In this document: positions 10,621-19,422 of the stretch, in pieces
Numbering within the stretch: position 1 is the stretch's first letter
How the letters are laid out: every line of letters begins with the position of its first letter
Assembly: GCA_043228905.1 (NCBI GenBank)
Contig: JBHGNT010000014.1
Span: 10,974,001-11,038,000 of the forward strand
DNA from: Azolla caroliniana
Lineage: Eukaryota > Polypodiophyta
Direction: 5' to 3'
DNA: 64,000 nucleotides
Notes under the pieces: model-generated
Database searches by the model: none
What the model was told of the DNA's origin: nothing
What the model saw: only the letters and a program-made list of their open reading frames with translations
Translations under genes and position numbers: made by a program

Positions 10621-11553
10621 AAGGATTTCAAATTTGTTTGAGATACTTGGGCTATCAGTACTATTAATACTATTAGACACTCCTAAGGGAATGGACTCAA
10701 GTTTAGTACAGGCTATGATTTGATTTACCTGTCTTCTTGGCCTATGGGGACAATTCATGGCGATATGCCCTGGTCCACCAGAATAAAGAAATAATCAATT
10801 TGCACATCGTCGTTGCTTTTCTTCTTCCGATAACGGGCCACGTCGACGCATGGTGTCGATCTGCATCATCGTCGGAGTATTTGCCTGAGATCCATCTCAT
10901 GCAACCAGTTTAGCAATGATTGAGGCGTATGTGGGCTCTAGCCTAGTCCATGGCATTTGTAATTGACATTCCGAACGTCGTTCGAAAAGGCGGTTGTGGC
11001 ATCGAACCGCTCGACTGATTGCCTCTGTAAGAGATTTTGGTTCTTCAGGGAAGGTTAAAAATAAATCTTTGATGTCGTTTCGTAGGCCATAGCGGAACTG
11101 CTCCATTAGTGCTTGATAATCCTAGGGGATATTTAAGGCAAGTAGACAAAAATTTGGTGCGTAGGTAGAGGCTGGACGATTGCCTTGACACAATCATCAG
11201 ATTTTGTTAATCGTCGTCCTGATGCTATCGGTATCTCCAAAGCAAGCTCTAAACTCACTAATAAAGTCTTCCAAGTTATTAAGCAAGGGAGATTGTTTTT
11301 CCAAAAGTGGAGCGAACCATGCCAAGGCTGAGCCGCTGAGCAATATGCCTATTAGGCCTACTCGGGATGCATCAATGGGGTATCGGGAAGGATGCATTTG
11401 CATGACTAAGTGTACTTGATTAAGGAATCCTCTTAATTGTGACCGCGTTCCATCGAATTTCATAGGAAGACCAATATTGGTCTCTTTATGAAGTCCTTGG
11501 GGACTTGATCCTTGTTGTTGTAACGCTACGATGGTTGCTTCGATTTGTTGTAC
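10621..11553 (-). pseudogene. G0 gag, capsid and degenerate zinc knuckle
   Basis: Two open segments. One lies within 11197-11553: VQQIEATIVALQQQ, MKFDGTRSQLRGFLNQV, LLSGSALAWFAPLLE, FISEFRACFGD. The other, 10897-11106, begins EQFRYGLRNDIKDLFLTFP. Both match the Ty3 gag capsid pattern (LxGxAxxWF...F...F). A decayed knuckle near 10745-10805 keeps only GGPGHIAMNC; its first two cysteines are lost. The upstream part of the long frame (11558-11871) is LTR of element B, not gag. Confidence 0.8.
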
Positions 11554-11557
11554 ACAT

Positions 11558-12755
11558 TGTCGTGAAAATCTATCACTATGTGCGGATCGTGAGGTGGAAT
11601 CGCCAGGGTCCTCAACCGGAAGGATTCGAAGTTTAAGATAGATTAAAAGAGAGAGAGAGATTGAGATAAAGATTAAACGCTTGATTTTAGATTTGAGAGA
11701 CAAGATTAATACATCACCAGATGGAATAACGAATTTTTTCTTACCTTTAATTTCTTGATTAATACATAGCCCGTTTTTCTTCTTCATCCACTCTTTTATG
11801 CATGTGAGGGTGCAAGACATGCATGTAATGGATAAAATGCATAAGATGCATGATTGCCATTTGGCACTCATGCATTACATGTGTTGCATGATAACCATGT
11901 CACTCAATCAAAGCTCTCATGTATGAGAATTTACATGTGAAAGTACAATGAAAGCTTTTTCCGTTTCACACCGAAATCTTCAAAACACCGTGTTTCGTGA
12001 TCAACCTATCCGATGGACCCGTCTATCCAGTCCATCCGGTCCGGTTCCGTCACCGTCCGGTCCCAATCCCGATCCCGATCCCAGTTTCGGTTCCGTCGTC
12101 GTCCGGTCCTAACCCCGGTTTCGGTGCCGACCGGCTTGTCCAGTTCAGTCGTCGTTCAGTCCCGGTTCCGTTGTCGTCTGATGTTGTCGCCTTTCGTCCG
12201 ATTCCGGTTCCGGTTCTGTCACCTTCCGTCTGGTTCTGGCATGTTCCGTCCAGTTGCAGCTCTGGTTCCATCGTCGTCCGGTGCTATCCACCGGTCCGAT
12301 TTCGTTGTCGTTTGTCTCGGTTCCGGTTTCGTCGTTGTCCGTTCGGATCCTTCGAAAAGGCTATTTGAATAACTTGGTCGCATCTATTTATCCAAATTAG
12401 ACAACCCAACCCTTTTGTGTTCCTAGCACATAGATTAAATATTAAGAGATATGGCTCTACTTATATAATCTTGAATCCTGATGTTGTCCTATCTATGTGG
12501 GATAAATCACAGTTTTGTTTTCCTCTTCTTCTTCTCAAACTTCACACTCACATAACTTGACACTAAGTTGTCCATTTCACATGTAGTAAAATGCATTCGA
12601 AAGCTCTTGAAGACATCCATTTTTTCGTACCAAGATATTGAACTAATATAAAATAATATTCTCACTATTATTGTTTCATATTGTGTGTGAAGAACCACAC
12701 TCGATTTTGGACATTTCATGCAATTTTCACACTATTGCCGAAAATCTTCACGACA
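11558..12755 (-). repeat. 3' LTR of element B
   Basis: 1198 bp, pairing with 55033-56223. On the minus strand it starts TGTCGTGAAG and ends TTCACGACA, so the termini form a 9-bp near-perfect inverted repeat. It holds a GC-rich stretch of CCGGTTCCG-type motifs (about 12000-12360), absent or shorter in places in the partner. The purine-rich GGTTTGGTGGGGATGGA just upstream (minus, 12756-12772) is the polypurine tract. Confidence 0.92.
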
Positions 12756-12827
12756 TCCATCCCCACCAAACCGAACGTCCTCCAGTACGTGCCAAGAAGA
12801 GAGACTGTGAGATTTTAGCAATGGTGA

Positions 12828-13202
12828 TTAATCAGATTCCTCCAGGTCCTTGTTCACATAACTCAAGTCTGTAGGTTCAGTCTTACTATATTCATCGTCG
12901 AGGTGAACGAGGTTAGGATCCTTGTCTTGTCTTTTCTTGAAAATCTTTACTCTTTTTCCCGCAATGGGTATGGCCAACCTTGATCCGTCTAGCTCCGCAA
13001 GGTGGTAGGTGGCATTGTCGTTGGCACTTGTCACCACATATGGTTTGAACCATCTTCTTGCGAACTTTCTTGTTGTCCTGTGTTGATTGTCAAGGTTGTT
13101 GTCGTAGACCAATACCCAATCTCCTTCTTCGATCTTCTTGGGACGCAATCGATGTGTCTTATCCAACTGAATCTTGTTCTTGACTCGGCCTGCCTCGATC
13201 AT
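12828..13202 (-). pseudogene. Element B integrase C-terminus
   Basis: 124 codons: LDKTHRLRPKKIEEGDWVLVYDN, FARRWFKPYVV, ATYHLAELDG and GKRVKIFKKR. This is the integrase C-terminal SH3-like fold of this lineage, nearly the same as the end of E pol (35600-35830). No chromodomain follows. The frame ends shortly before the polypurine tract. Confidence 0.85.
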
Positions 13203-13236
13203 CTTTCACGCTTTTTCTAGATCTTCAGGCCTTCTT

Positions 13237-14081
13237 TCAAGCTGCCTTATCCGTGCCACCAATAATTCTTCTCAGCTCATCTCGTTCTCCCATGGTATCA
13301 CTACCCATGAGGCGATCGTCCTTTTGATGGCCATTACCGGCTTCTGTCCATACATAAACTCTATTGGCATATACCCTATCATTGAACTGTGTGTAGTTCT
13401 GTCGGACCACAAGGCATAGGGCAATAGTCGTGGCCAGTTCCCGACTCAACCGTTGCATGCTCGTACGATGGCTTTGACGGTTGGTCTATGACCTCGCTCG
13501 ATCTTCCCATTCGCTTCTGGATTGTAGGCAGTCATTAGGGAGAGCTTCACGCCTAGTCAATCGAAGAGCTCCGTTGCTTCGCATGCATCCAACTCCCCTC
13601 GATCAGCCACTATCTTTCCCACACATCCGTATCGGCAAACAACCTCTTCGAGTAGAAATTTGCAAACAACTGATGTCATCTTATTTGCCAAAGCCCGTCC
13701 TTCCACTTGATTTGTCAGGTCTTCTCTTGCCAGTACTAAGTACTTCATTTGTCCCACTCCCATTGGCATCGAGACCAAATCCACAATCCATTTGAAGTGT
13801 ATGGTGAGCGGGTATGTCGGTCGTAACTCATCACGATGATGTATGTTCGAATGTACTTGGCAAGTTTCGCATGTGGACACGAAATGGAGTATATCTTTGT
13901 ACATGGTTGGCCACCAGTACTTCTGCTTCAACTTTTTGAACGTCGCCCATGTTTCTCAATGACCTGCCCAAGGACTCTCGTGGAATTCGGTCATCAGTGC
14001 CATTTGCTCTTCTTTCTTCACCACCACTCGACGTGGCATTCCTGTCCTTTTTGGGTGTCGCAAGAGGAATCCTCCCTTTAG
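13237..14081 (-). pseudogene. Element B integrase finger and core, broken
   Basis: Open pieces 13557-13931 and 13237-13458. Visible are KYWWPTMYKDILHFVSTCETCQ (finger C-X2-C), FKWIVDLVSMPMG (first D), LVLAREDLTNQVEGRAL and IVADRGELDACEA (second D). The catalytic E region lies beyond frame breaks at about 13470-13550. Compared with E pol the order is conserved but there are several indels. Confidence 0.82.
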
Positions 14082-14102
14082 GAAGTATTGGTAAGATTTC
14101 TT

Positions 14103-14760
14103 CTAGATTCGTAGAGCCTCCTCTTTCATCAACGAAGCATCCGTCGTCATTGTTCTTAAGAATTTGCCAATCAATAACCACTCTCCTTCGTACTCGTCCT
14201 CGTTAAAGGCGTGGAGGGTTAGCGTGTCGTTCTCTTTCACTGATAGTCGAGAAATCTGGAAGAAGTCGAGGGTGACATCTTCATCTTCTGAAACCATGTC
14301 ACTTTCATTCTCAAATCTTGCCCTCGACAGCATATCAGCCATGACGTTCTTCTTCCTTGCAATGTGGCTGATCTCTAGGTTTAAAGACTTGATATAGGCA
14401 ATCCACCTTAGCATAGCTAGATCTGGTGTCGCACATCCTGAGATCATCCCGAGAATTGGGAGACAATCTGTCTCAATTATCACTTCTGGCCCGATCAGGT
14501 AGTCTTTGTTCATCTTCACTATAGACACAATACCCCAAAGTTCTCGCTTGACTTGGGTGTATCTTTGTTGTCGTTCACTGAGAACCTTTGCTCCGAACCG
14601 GATGGCATACCGCGCATTATCTTCTCCTTATTGGTTGATGACCCACCCGATTCCGGTTGGGCTTGTACCTACAGTCGAATAAATCGGCTTTCCTTCAGTA
14701 TAGTCGGCCTTCCTTAGCGTTAGAGCTTCAAGAAGTAGTTTCTTCAATCTTAGCATTGCG
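14103..14760 (-). pseudogene. Element B RNase H, C-terminal half
   Basis: KDYLIGPEVIIETDCLPILGM (E residue), ATPDLAMLRWIAYIKSLN and NVMADMLSRARF (D residue) match RNase H of this lineage. The N-terminal strand with the first catalytic D is in another frame near 14620-14700. The last part of this piece is an acidic linker leading to the integrase finger. Confidence 0.82.
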
Positions 14761-14777
14761 TTTGTATACTCATCTCG

Positions 14778-15329
14778 TCATTCGAACTTCATTATTTTCC
14801 TTAGCAATCCATATAATGGCTTGGCGACATGAGCATAGTGCGGAATCCAGATATGATAAAACACGCAACCTCCAAGGAACCTTCGAACCTCCATTTGGTT
14901 TACACATTCTTCTTTCATGTCCTGGATCGCATTCACCTTAGATGGCGAAAGCTTCCGGCCATATGCTCCACATAAGTGACCTACCACCAAGATCTTTGGT
15001 TGTCCGAATGCGGTTTTTTCTCCTGAAAATATCAATTTCGCATCTTCAAGCCTTTGGAGCACCTTCTCGCAATCTTTCATATAATCTACAACGAACTTCC
15101 TACACCCTTCCGTATTTTTCGATTCATCCTTCTCCTCATCCGAACATCCTTTTATGGGAATATCATCCAAGAATGGCATCATGATGTCCGGGATGCAATC
15201 CTTCAAAACCTTGTTCATGGCATTCACCATATGAGCCATGGAGTTCGTTGCACCTTGTGGTAAGGTACACATCCGCACAAGCCCGATCGGAGTCCTCGTG
15301 GTGGTAATGTCACGACTGTCGATCGCCAA
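14778..15329 (-). pseudogene. Element B reverse transcriptase, palm to thumb
   Basis: SRDITTTRTPIGLVRMCTLPQGATNS, then MMPFLDDIPIKGC with the catalytic D-D intact, ILVVGHLCGAYGRK and VRRFLGGCVFYHIWIPHYAH. The frame is broken upstream, where TAG replaces the Q of the SGYDQFQLA-like region at 15330. It is the same RT type as elements D, E and F. Confidence 0.88.
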
Positions 15330-16026
15330 CTAGAATTGATCGTATCCAGAGTAGAGATCACCAATGGAGTAGATAGACTGGCCTGCAAACGCTTCGGCAA
15401 ATTCATCCACACTCGGACCGATTGCAGCATTCCAAATTGTCACCTTGTTGACGGGTTGAAGATCTTGGATGAATCACAATGATCCATTCTTCTTCGGCAC
15501 CGTGAACCACCTATTAGAATAGGAAGTATTCGACGATTCCCAAATTCCCATATCCGCCTTCTCCTTTAAGAGCTCGATCAGCTTCGGTAGGTGTGCTCAT
15601 AGAACCGGTAGCGGTTTCAAATTCCAAAGCACGTGCGGCACCGTGAAGATCACCATCGGTTCTATCGTCCTTTGCTCAGCACATCCAATTTCTTGGAGGG
15701 GAAATGCGAAAGCCTTCCCATGTCTTTCAAGAATTCCACGGAACATTCACTCCTCTTCAAGGAGGAGGAAATCCTCCTTCCCAACCCGTAGCTTTCTTTT
15801 CGTCTCTTCGGTGAAGACATGACCTATTGCCTTTGGATCCCTTAAGCTTGGATCATTAGAAACTTCCTTCATCTTTTGCCAGCTATGTTTTGGTAGCGGA
15901 ACCGCAACTGACTTGATTTTTCTATCCACTGTTTTATATTTTGTGTTGACTCCAGCTTCCTACATCAAGATGCCTCGATGATATTCATCGATGATAGCGT
16001 ACATGTTGACGGAGTTAACCGAAATC
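15330..16026 (-). pseudogene. Element B pol N-terminus and RT fingers, frameshifted
   Basis: The open piece 15747-15929 reads IKSVAVPLPKHSWQKMKEV ... HVFTEETKRKLRVGKEDF, matching E pol residues about 120-170. RT finger motifs (VPKKNG, FIQDLQPVNKVTI-like) are recognisable at 15440-15620 with stops. The region ends at 16026, where element F inserted; it continues at 52483 on the other side of F. Confidence 0.78.
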
Positions 16027-16146
16027 ACGTTGTCGTAGGGTGAGTCACACACTACGTGAAATATGTAAAACACTATATCCGATTTGGAGTACGTATAATA
16101 AATAATAAATAAAATATTAAAAATATTTATTACGTGCATAGGGTAG

Positions 16147-16200
16147 GATTCGAACCCTGTACCTCCACATAGACAAACCCCATCCTTTCCACTATACTAG
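16147..16200 (-). other. tRNA-like A/B boxes in the F 5' LTR (antisense)
   Basis: The minus strand reads TAGTATAGTGGAAAGG (A-box-like) and, 30 nt on, GGTTCGAATCC, a perfect B box. The counterpart in the 3' LTR is at 51939-51991. No complete tRNA fold is evident. Confidence 0.6.
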
Positions 16201-16615
16201 CATATTTTGAATTGTAAAGTTATACTAAACTTTATCCCATGTAAATATTCTAGATATGCATGGTACAAAAAGTTATTCATGCATACACACTCGAGTTAAA
16301 AGAAAAGATGGGATAGAAAGCTAATCATACACATGCAGTGTGCATGAAAACTAAAGTTAGGAAAAGCATGATTCTTGCATGTGATAAACTTAGACTCTTC
16401 CAACACAATATAAGGAAGAGAGAAAGATGTATAATGGTGGTTGTTTTGTTTTAGAAGGATTGATTCATACAAAATATTCGTGGGATTCTCAATTTTACAA
16501 TCTAATTCTCTCTTACAATCTAATTACCCATTGATACATTATACTCGTGGGATTCACGAGTTTCATATCTTCTTCTTATAATCTCTTCCTAATGAACATT
16601 ATCTCATATCCTTCT

Positions 16616-17070
16616 TGAAGTTAAAATCGTTGCCGGCCACAACCGGTTGTACGTGTGCGGAATAATAGTCAATCTAATGGAAAGGAAAAACATAATACAA
16701 AAACTTAGAATGACACAAATTTTAACGTGGAAACCCGAACTGGGAAAAACCACGTGGAGTCCACAAACTCCGAAACAGAACACTATGAGAGAAAGGAATA
16801 CAATCAGAGATCTCAGAGGCAACGACCTCGAGATCCCGCTTCGCCAACAGGCGGCTATGGAGCTCACACTCGTTCACTCTCACAGTTACAGAGGCAACAA
16901 CCTCGTCAATAGTAACTTTACAATAACGCACATATCTAACATGATTGCCCTAAGTACTTATATACTCATGTAATCTTTCGACTATTTACAAGTTTAGCCT
17001 TCCGTGTTGGCTATCTCCACGATTTCCCGTTTCTTCTCACTTCCCATCCAGAGGGACCTATTTCCTAACA
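16616..17070 (-). mobile_element. Solo copia-type LTR inside the F 5' LTR
   Basis: 455 bp with ends TGAAG...CTAACA (plus), flanked by the perfect 5-bp duplication CTTCT at 16611-16615 and 17071-17075. On the minus strand it starts TGTTAGGAAATAGGTCCCTC, clearly related to the start of the C2 LTR (TGTTGGGATTTCGGTCCCTC). It shares the internal AACGTGGAAA...GGGAAAAACCACG block of C2. It is a diverged relative of C2 reduced to one LTR. Confidence 0.85.
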
Positions 17071-17119
17071 CTTCTTCTCACTCACGCAAACGATCCGGCG
17101 TCGAAAGGCACGACAAAAT

Positions 17120-17137
17120 TGGTGAACCCGACGTGAA
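17120..17137 (+). promoter_or_regulatory. Element F primer-binding site (tRNA-Trp)
   Basis: TGGTGAACCCGACGTGAA, four bases after the LTR. From memory of plant tRNA-Trp(CCA), whose 3' end is TTCACGTCGGGTTCACCA, this is an 18-nt complement. The same site is present in D, E and B. Confidence 0.82.
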
Positions 17138-17153
17138 CACGGGTGGCAAGGAG

Positions 17154-18742
17154 ATGGAAAATCAACCGAAGGCTAACAACATGATGATAATGTTCAAGCA
17201 GATGCTTCAAGAACAACGTGCGATGTCGGAGATAGCGGCGGCAGTAGAGTGGCTCGTGCAACGGATCGGGCAATTCAACGGAAAGGACGTATCACGCTAT
17301 CTTCAGGACTACAAGGTGGAAATGATACGGTGCGGGATTTTGGAAGGACTGCAAGTGACATCCTTCAATCCGGTAGCTACTGACGGGCTTCAAACAAGTA
17401 TCCACGGGATACGACAACAAAATCCGACATGGGAAGCATTTGAAGAGGCGCTAAAGACCACATTAGCTATCGAGGACTCCTCCAAGGCAACGCAGAGAGG
17501 ATTTGAGAATTGGGTGGAAATGCCGGACAAGGGGATGAAGGTCCTCGATGTGTTTTCGGCATTCGAAAGTCGGTTCGGGAGGTTGTCTACGAGAGATCAA
17601 GCTATCCTCGCATCCGACAAAGTTATCATGTTCTTATGAGCCGTAGACATCCGGGACCGGAAGGATCTTAGAGTGCTTCTAGAGGACACGACTACCGAGA
17701 GTGGCCTCACCGAAACATGGGAAAGCGTGCGGGATATTGTCGCACGATATACAAAGAGGGGGCAATGGCTTGCTAACGAAGAAAAGAGGGTTTCAGAACC
17801 GATTCCGAAACCGCTGGATTGGGTGGAAACACCGGACAAGGGGATGAAGGTCCTCGATGTGTTTTCGGCATTCGAAAGTTGGTTCGGGAGGTTGTCTGCA
17901 AGAGATCAAGCTATCCTCGCACCAGACAAAGTTATCATGTTCTTACGAGCCGTAGACGTCCGGGACTGGAAGGATTTTGGAGTGCTTCTAGAGGACACGA
18001 CTACCGAGAGTGGCCTCACCGAAACATGGGAAAGCGTGCGGGATATCATCGCACGATATACAAAGAGGGGGCAATGGATTCCAAAACCGAGATCCGGATT
18101 GGAAGACCATCAACCGCGGGCTCGGGAGGCTACGGCCGAGAAAGGAATCGACGCATCCACGGTGGAGCAATTGCTGAAGGGGATGGAGAATCTGAAAATC
18201 ACGATGGTAAAGAAGACGGAAGACCGTCCCATAAGTTCCAAGTACATGGACCGTCGATGCATATGGTGCGATAGCACCGAACATGACGGGATCTTATCTA
18301 CTACGAGAGAAATCAGATTCCTTCGATGGATTCTCGGAAGGAACTCCGACCGAACTTCCGGAAAGGTGGCATGAAGAAGGTCCTAGAGGACGAGATTGTG
18401 GCGAAAGACAATTATGCAACAACTGCGGGAATACGTGTGGGGGAGTCATCTGTAGCAAAGGCGTCTTTTTGGCCGGAAGTGTTAGAAATTTCGAAGAAAG
18501 CCGACCATGATGAAATCCGAAGCGCCGCAGAATGTATCCGGGAAGCTATGGGATGGGAGTGCCCCGTAGATAAGAATAGCGTACATGTGCTATGTCAATT
18601 GCATGAAGTGTATGTGGATGAAAAACAACGGCGCACGGACCATCAAAGACACCGGAAAGCTAGAACTCCGGAGGGAAGGGAAAAGAAAAGACGATTCCGG
18701 CATTCAAGCTCCCCTTGGACATTGAACAACAAACGGACTTGA
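17154..18742 (+). pseudogene. Element F gag with duplicated capsid segment
   Basis: Starts MENQPKANNMMIMFKQMLQ. It has the gag order of E and B: N-terminal helices, FNGKDVSRYLQDYKVEM, the capsid part, and a zinc-knuckle start CIWCDSTEHD with the rest lost in a frame break. The segment WVEMPDKGMKVLDVFSAFESR... is present twice in tandem and in frame. The first copy has a TGA at 17637-17639 where the second has CGA. The C-terminal part is open at 18326-18742. Confidence 0.85.
17512..18078 (+). repeat. In-frame tandem duplication in F gag
   Basis: 17512-17820 (309 bp, 103 codons) is repeated from 17821, with identity continuing to about 18078 (GGGGGCAATGG). The unit holds the second half of the capsid domain (VLDVFSAFES, VIMFL, GLTETWESVRDI, YTKRGQW). 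The copies differ by only a few percent, so the event is later than the origin of the family; E and B gag have a single copy. Confidence 0.93.
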
Positions 18743-19422
18743 AAAAGGTGTTTGAGGAGAGAATTCTCGATAGCTGGGTAGAATTTTCGCTTTGGGAATT
18801 ACTCGGAATAGCGAAGAAGGAGTTCCACGATCTTCTTGTGGATCTTGTGAAGAGAAAAAGACAAAGTACGGAGGAAAATGCTCCAAGGGTGAATGCAAAT
18901 ACCGTCTTAATGAATGACACCGAAGTGGAGGACGAAATACCGAACTCCCACTACACAAGGCCACACTGGGCACATGCAACTACGGAGACTCCGGTCCGAA
19001 TCGGCAACATCAAAGAGCCCGTGCTAGCATTGATTGATCACGGATCGGAGATCAATTTGATGTCCAAGGAGTTCTACCGGAAGGGGAAGTGGCCTATAAA
19101 CACTAACCATGGATGGAAGATCCGGGCAGCCACTAAAGCAACAGAAGATCTATTTGCGGCTAGTCCGGATGTGACGGTGAAGATCGGGGATGTCGAGATC
19201 GACCAAAATTTCTTCGTACAAGATGAGGTTTCACATTCCGTGATCCTTGGGCAACCATTTATCATGGCATCACGAATGGAGACGAAGGTGCTCGATAGCG
19301 GTGCGGCTTTCGCACGAATTCGGAGCCAAAGCGGAGGGAAATTCGTCCAATTCCTAACTGTGCCGGCAAATCATGAAAGGAACAAGAGAGATCTCTTGTC
19401 CCAAACAAGGATGGATTTTTAG
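18715..19422 (+). CDS. Element F protease domain
   Basis: 235 open codons (no true start; translated as part of gag-protease). The N-terminal linker is DIEQQTDLKKVFEERILDSWVEF, then the retropepsin core VLALIDHGSEINLMSKEFY with active-site D-H-G in place of the usual D-S/T-G, and VSHSVILGQPFIM as the C-terminal strand. It ends NKRDLLSQTRMDF-stop at the T-run that precedes the -1 pol frame. The frame upstream is offset from gag by an indel. Confidence 0.85.
   Translation: MDIEQQTDLKKVFEERILDSWVEFSLWELLGIAKKEFHDLLVDLVKRKRQSTEENAPRVNANTVLMNDTEVEDEIPNSHYTRPHWAHATTETPVRIGNIKEPVLALIDHGSEINLMSKEFYRKGKWPINTNHGWKIRAATKATEDLFAASPDVTVKIGDVEIDQNFFVQDEVSHSVILGQPFIMASRMETKVLDSGAAFARIRSQSGGKFVQFLTVPANHERNKRDLLSQTRMDF
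19414..19422 (+). promoter_or_regulatory. Candidate -1 frameshift site, element F
   Basis: GAT TTT TAG in the protease frame. Reading one base back after TTT gives GGA TTT TTA GAG, and the pol frame stays open until TAG at 19701. Protease codons start at 1 mod 3 and pol codons at 0 mod 3, so the offset is -1. The same motif is present in E and B, and a related one in D. Confidence 0.65.

Larger units (their letters stand above)
8154..11557 (-). mobile_element. Element G0: old Ty3 element, left part (pol and most of gag)
   Basis: A decayed Ty3-type element read right to left: gag (10621-11557), protease and RT (9240-10564), RNase H (8796-9200), integrase finger (8157-8642). It is cut at 8153 by element A and at 11557 by element B. 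Its gag start lies at 56224-56394, 45 kb away. Removing B plus one copy of the 4-bp duplication joins ...ELAL-C to VQQIEATIV in one frame. Its own LTRs are not identified. The RT wording resembles Tcn1-like chromoviruses, but no chromodomain is visible. Confidence 0.8.
16031..17115 (+). repeat. 5' LTR of element F (interrupted)
   Basis: Starts TGTCGTAGGG and ends GGCACGACA. It matches 51823-52478 except for the 455-bp solo LTR at 16616-17070 and a missing block of about 27 bp after it. A tRNA-like box pair (minus) lies at 16147-16200. A TATA-like ATATAAGGAAG lies near 16408-16418. Confidence 0.9.

Noticed and set aside
12013-12372. Overlapping open frames in the GC-rich tract at 12000-12370
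   Set aside because: They lie in the 3' LTR of B and consist of repeated CCGGTTCCG codons; no conserved protein is encoded.
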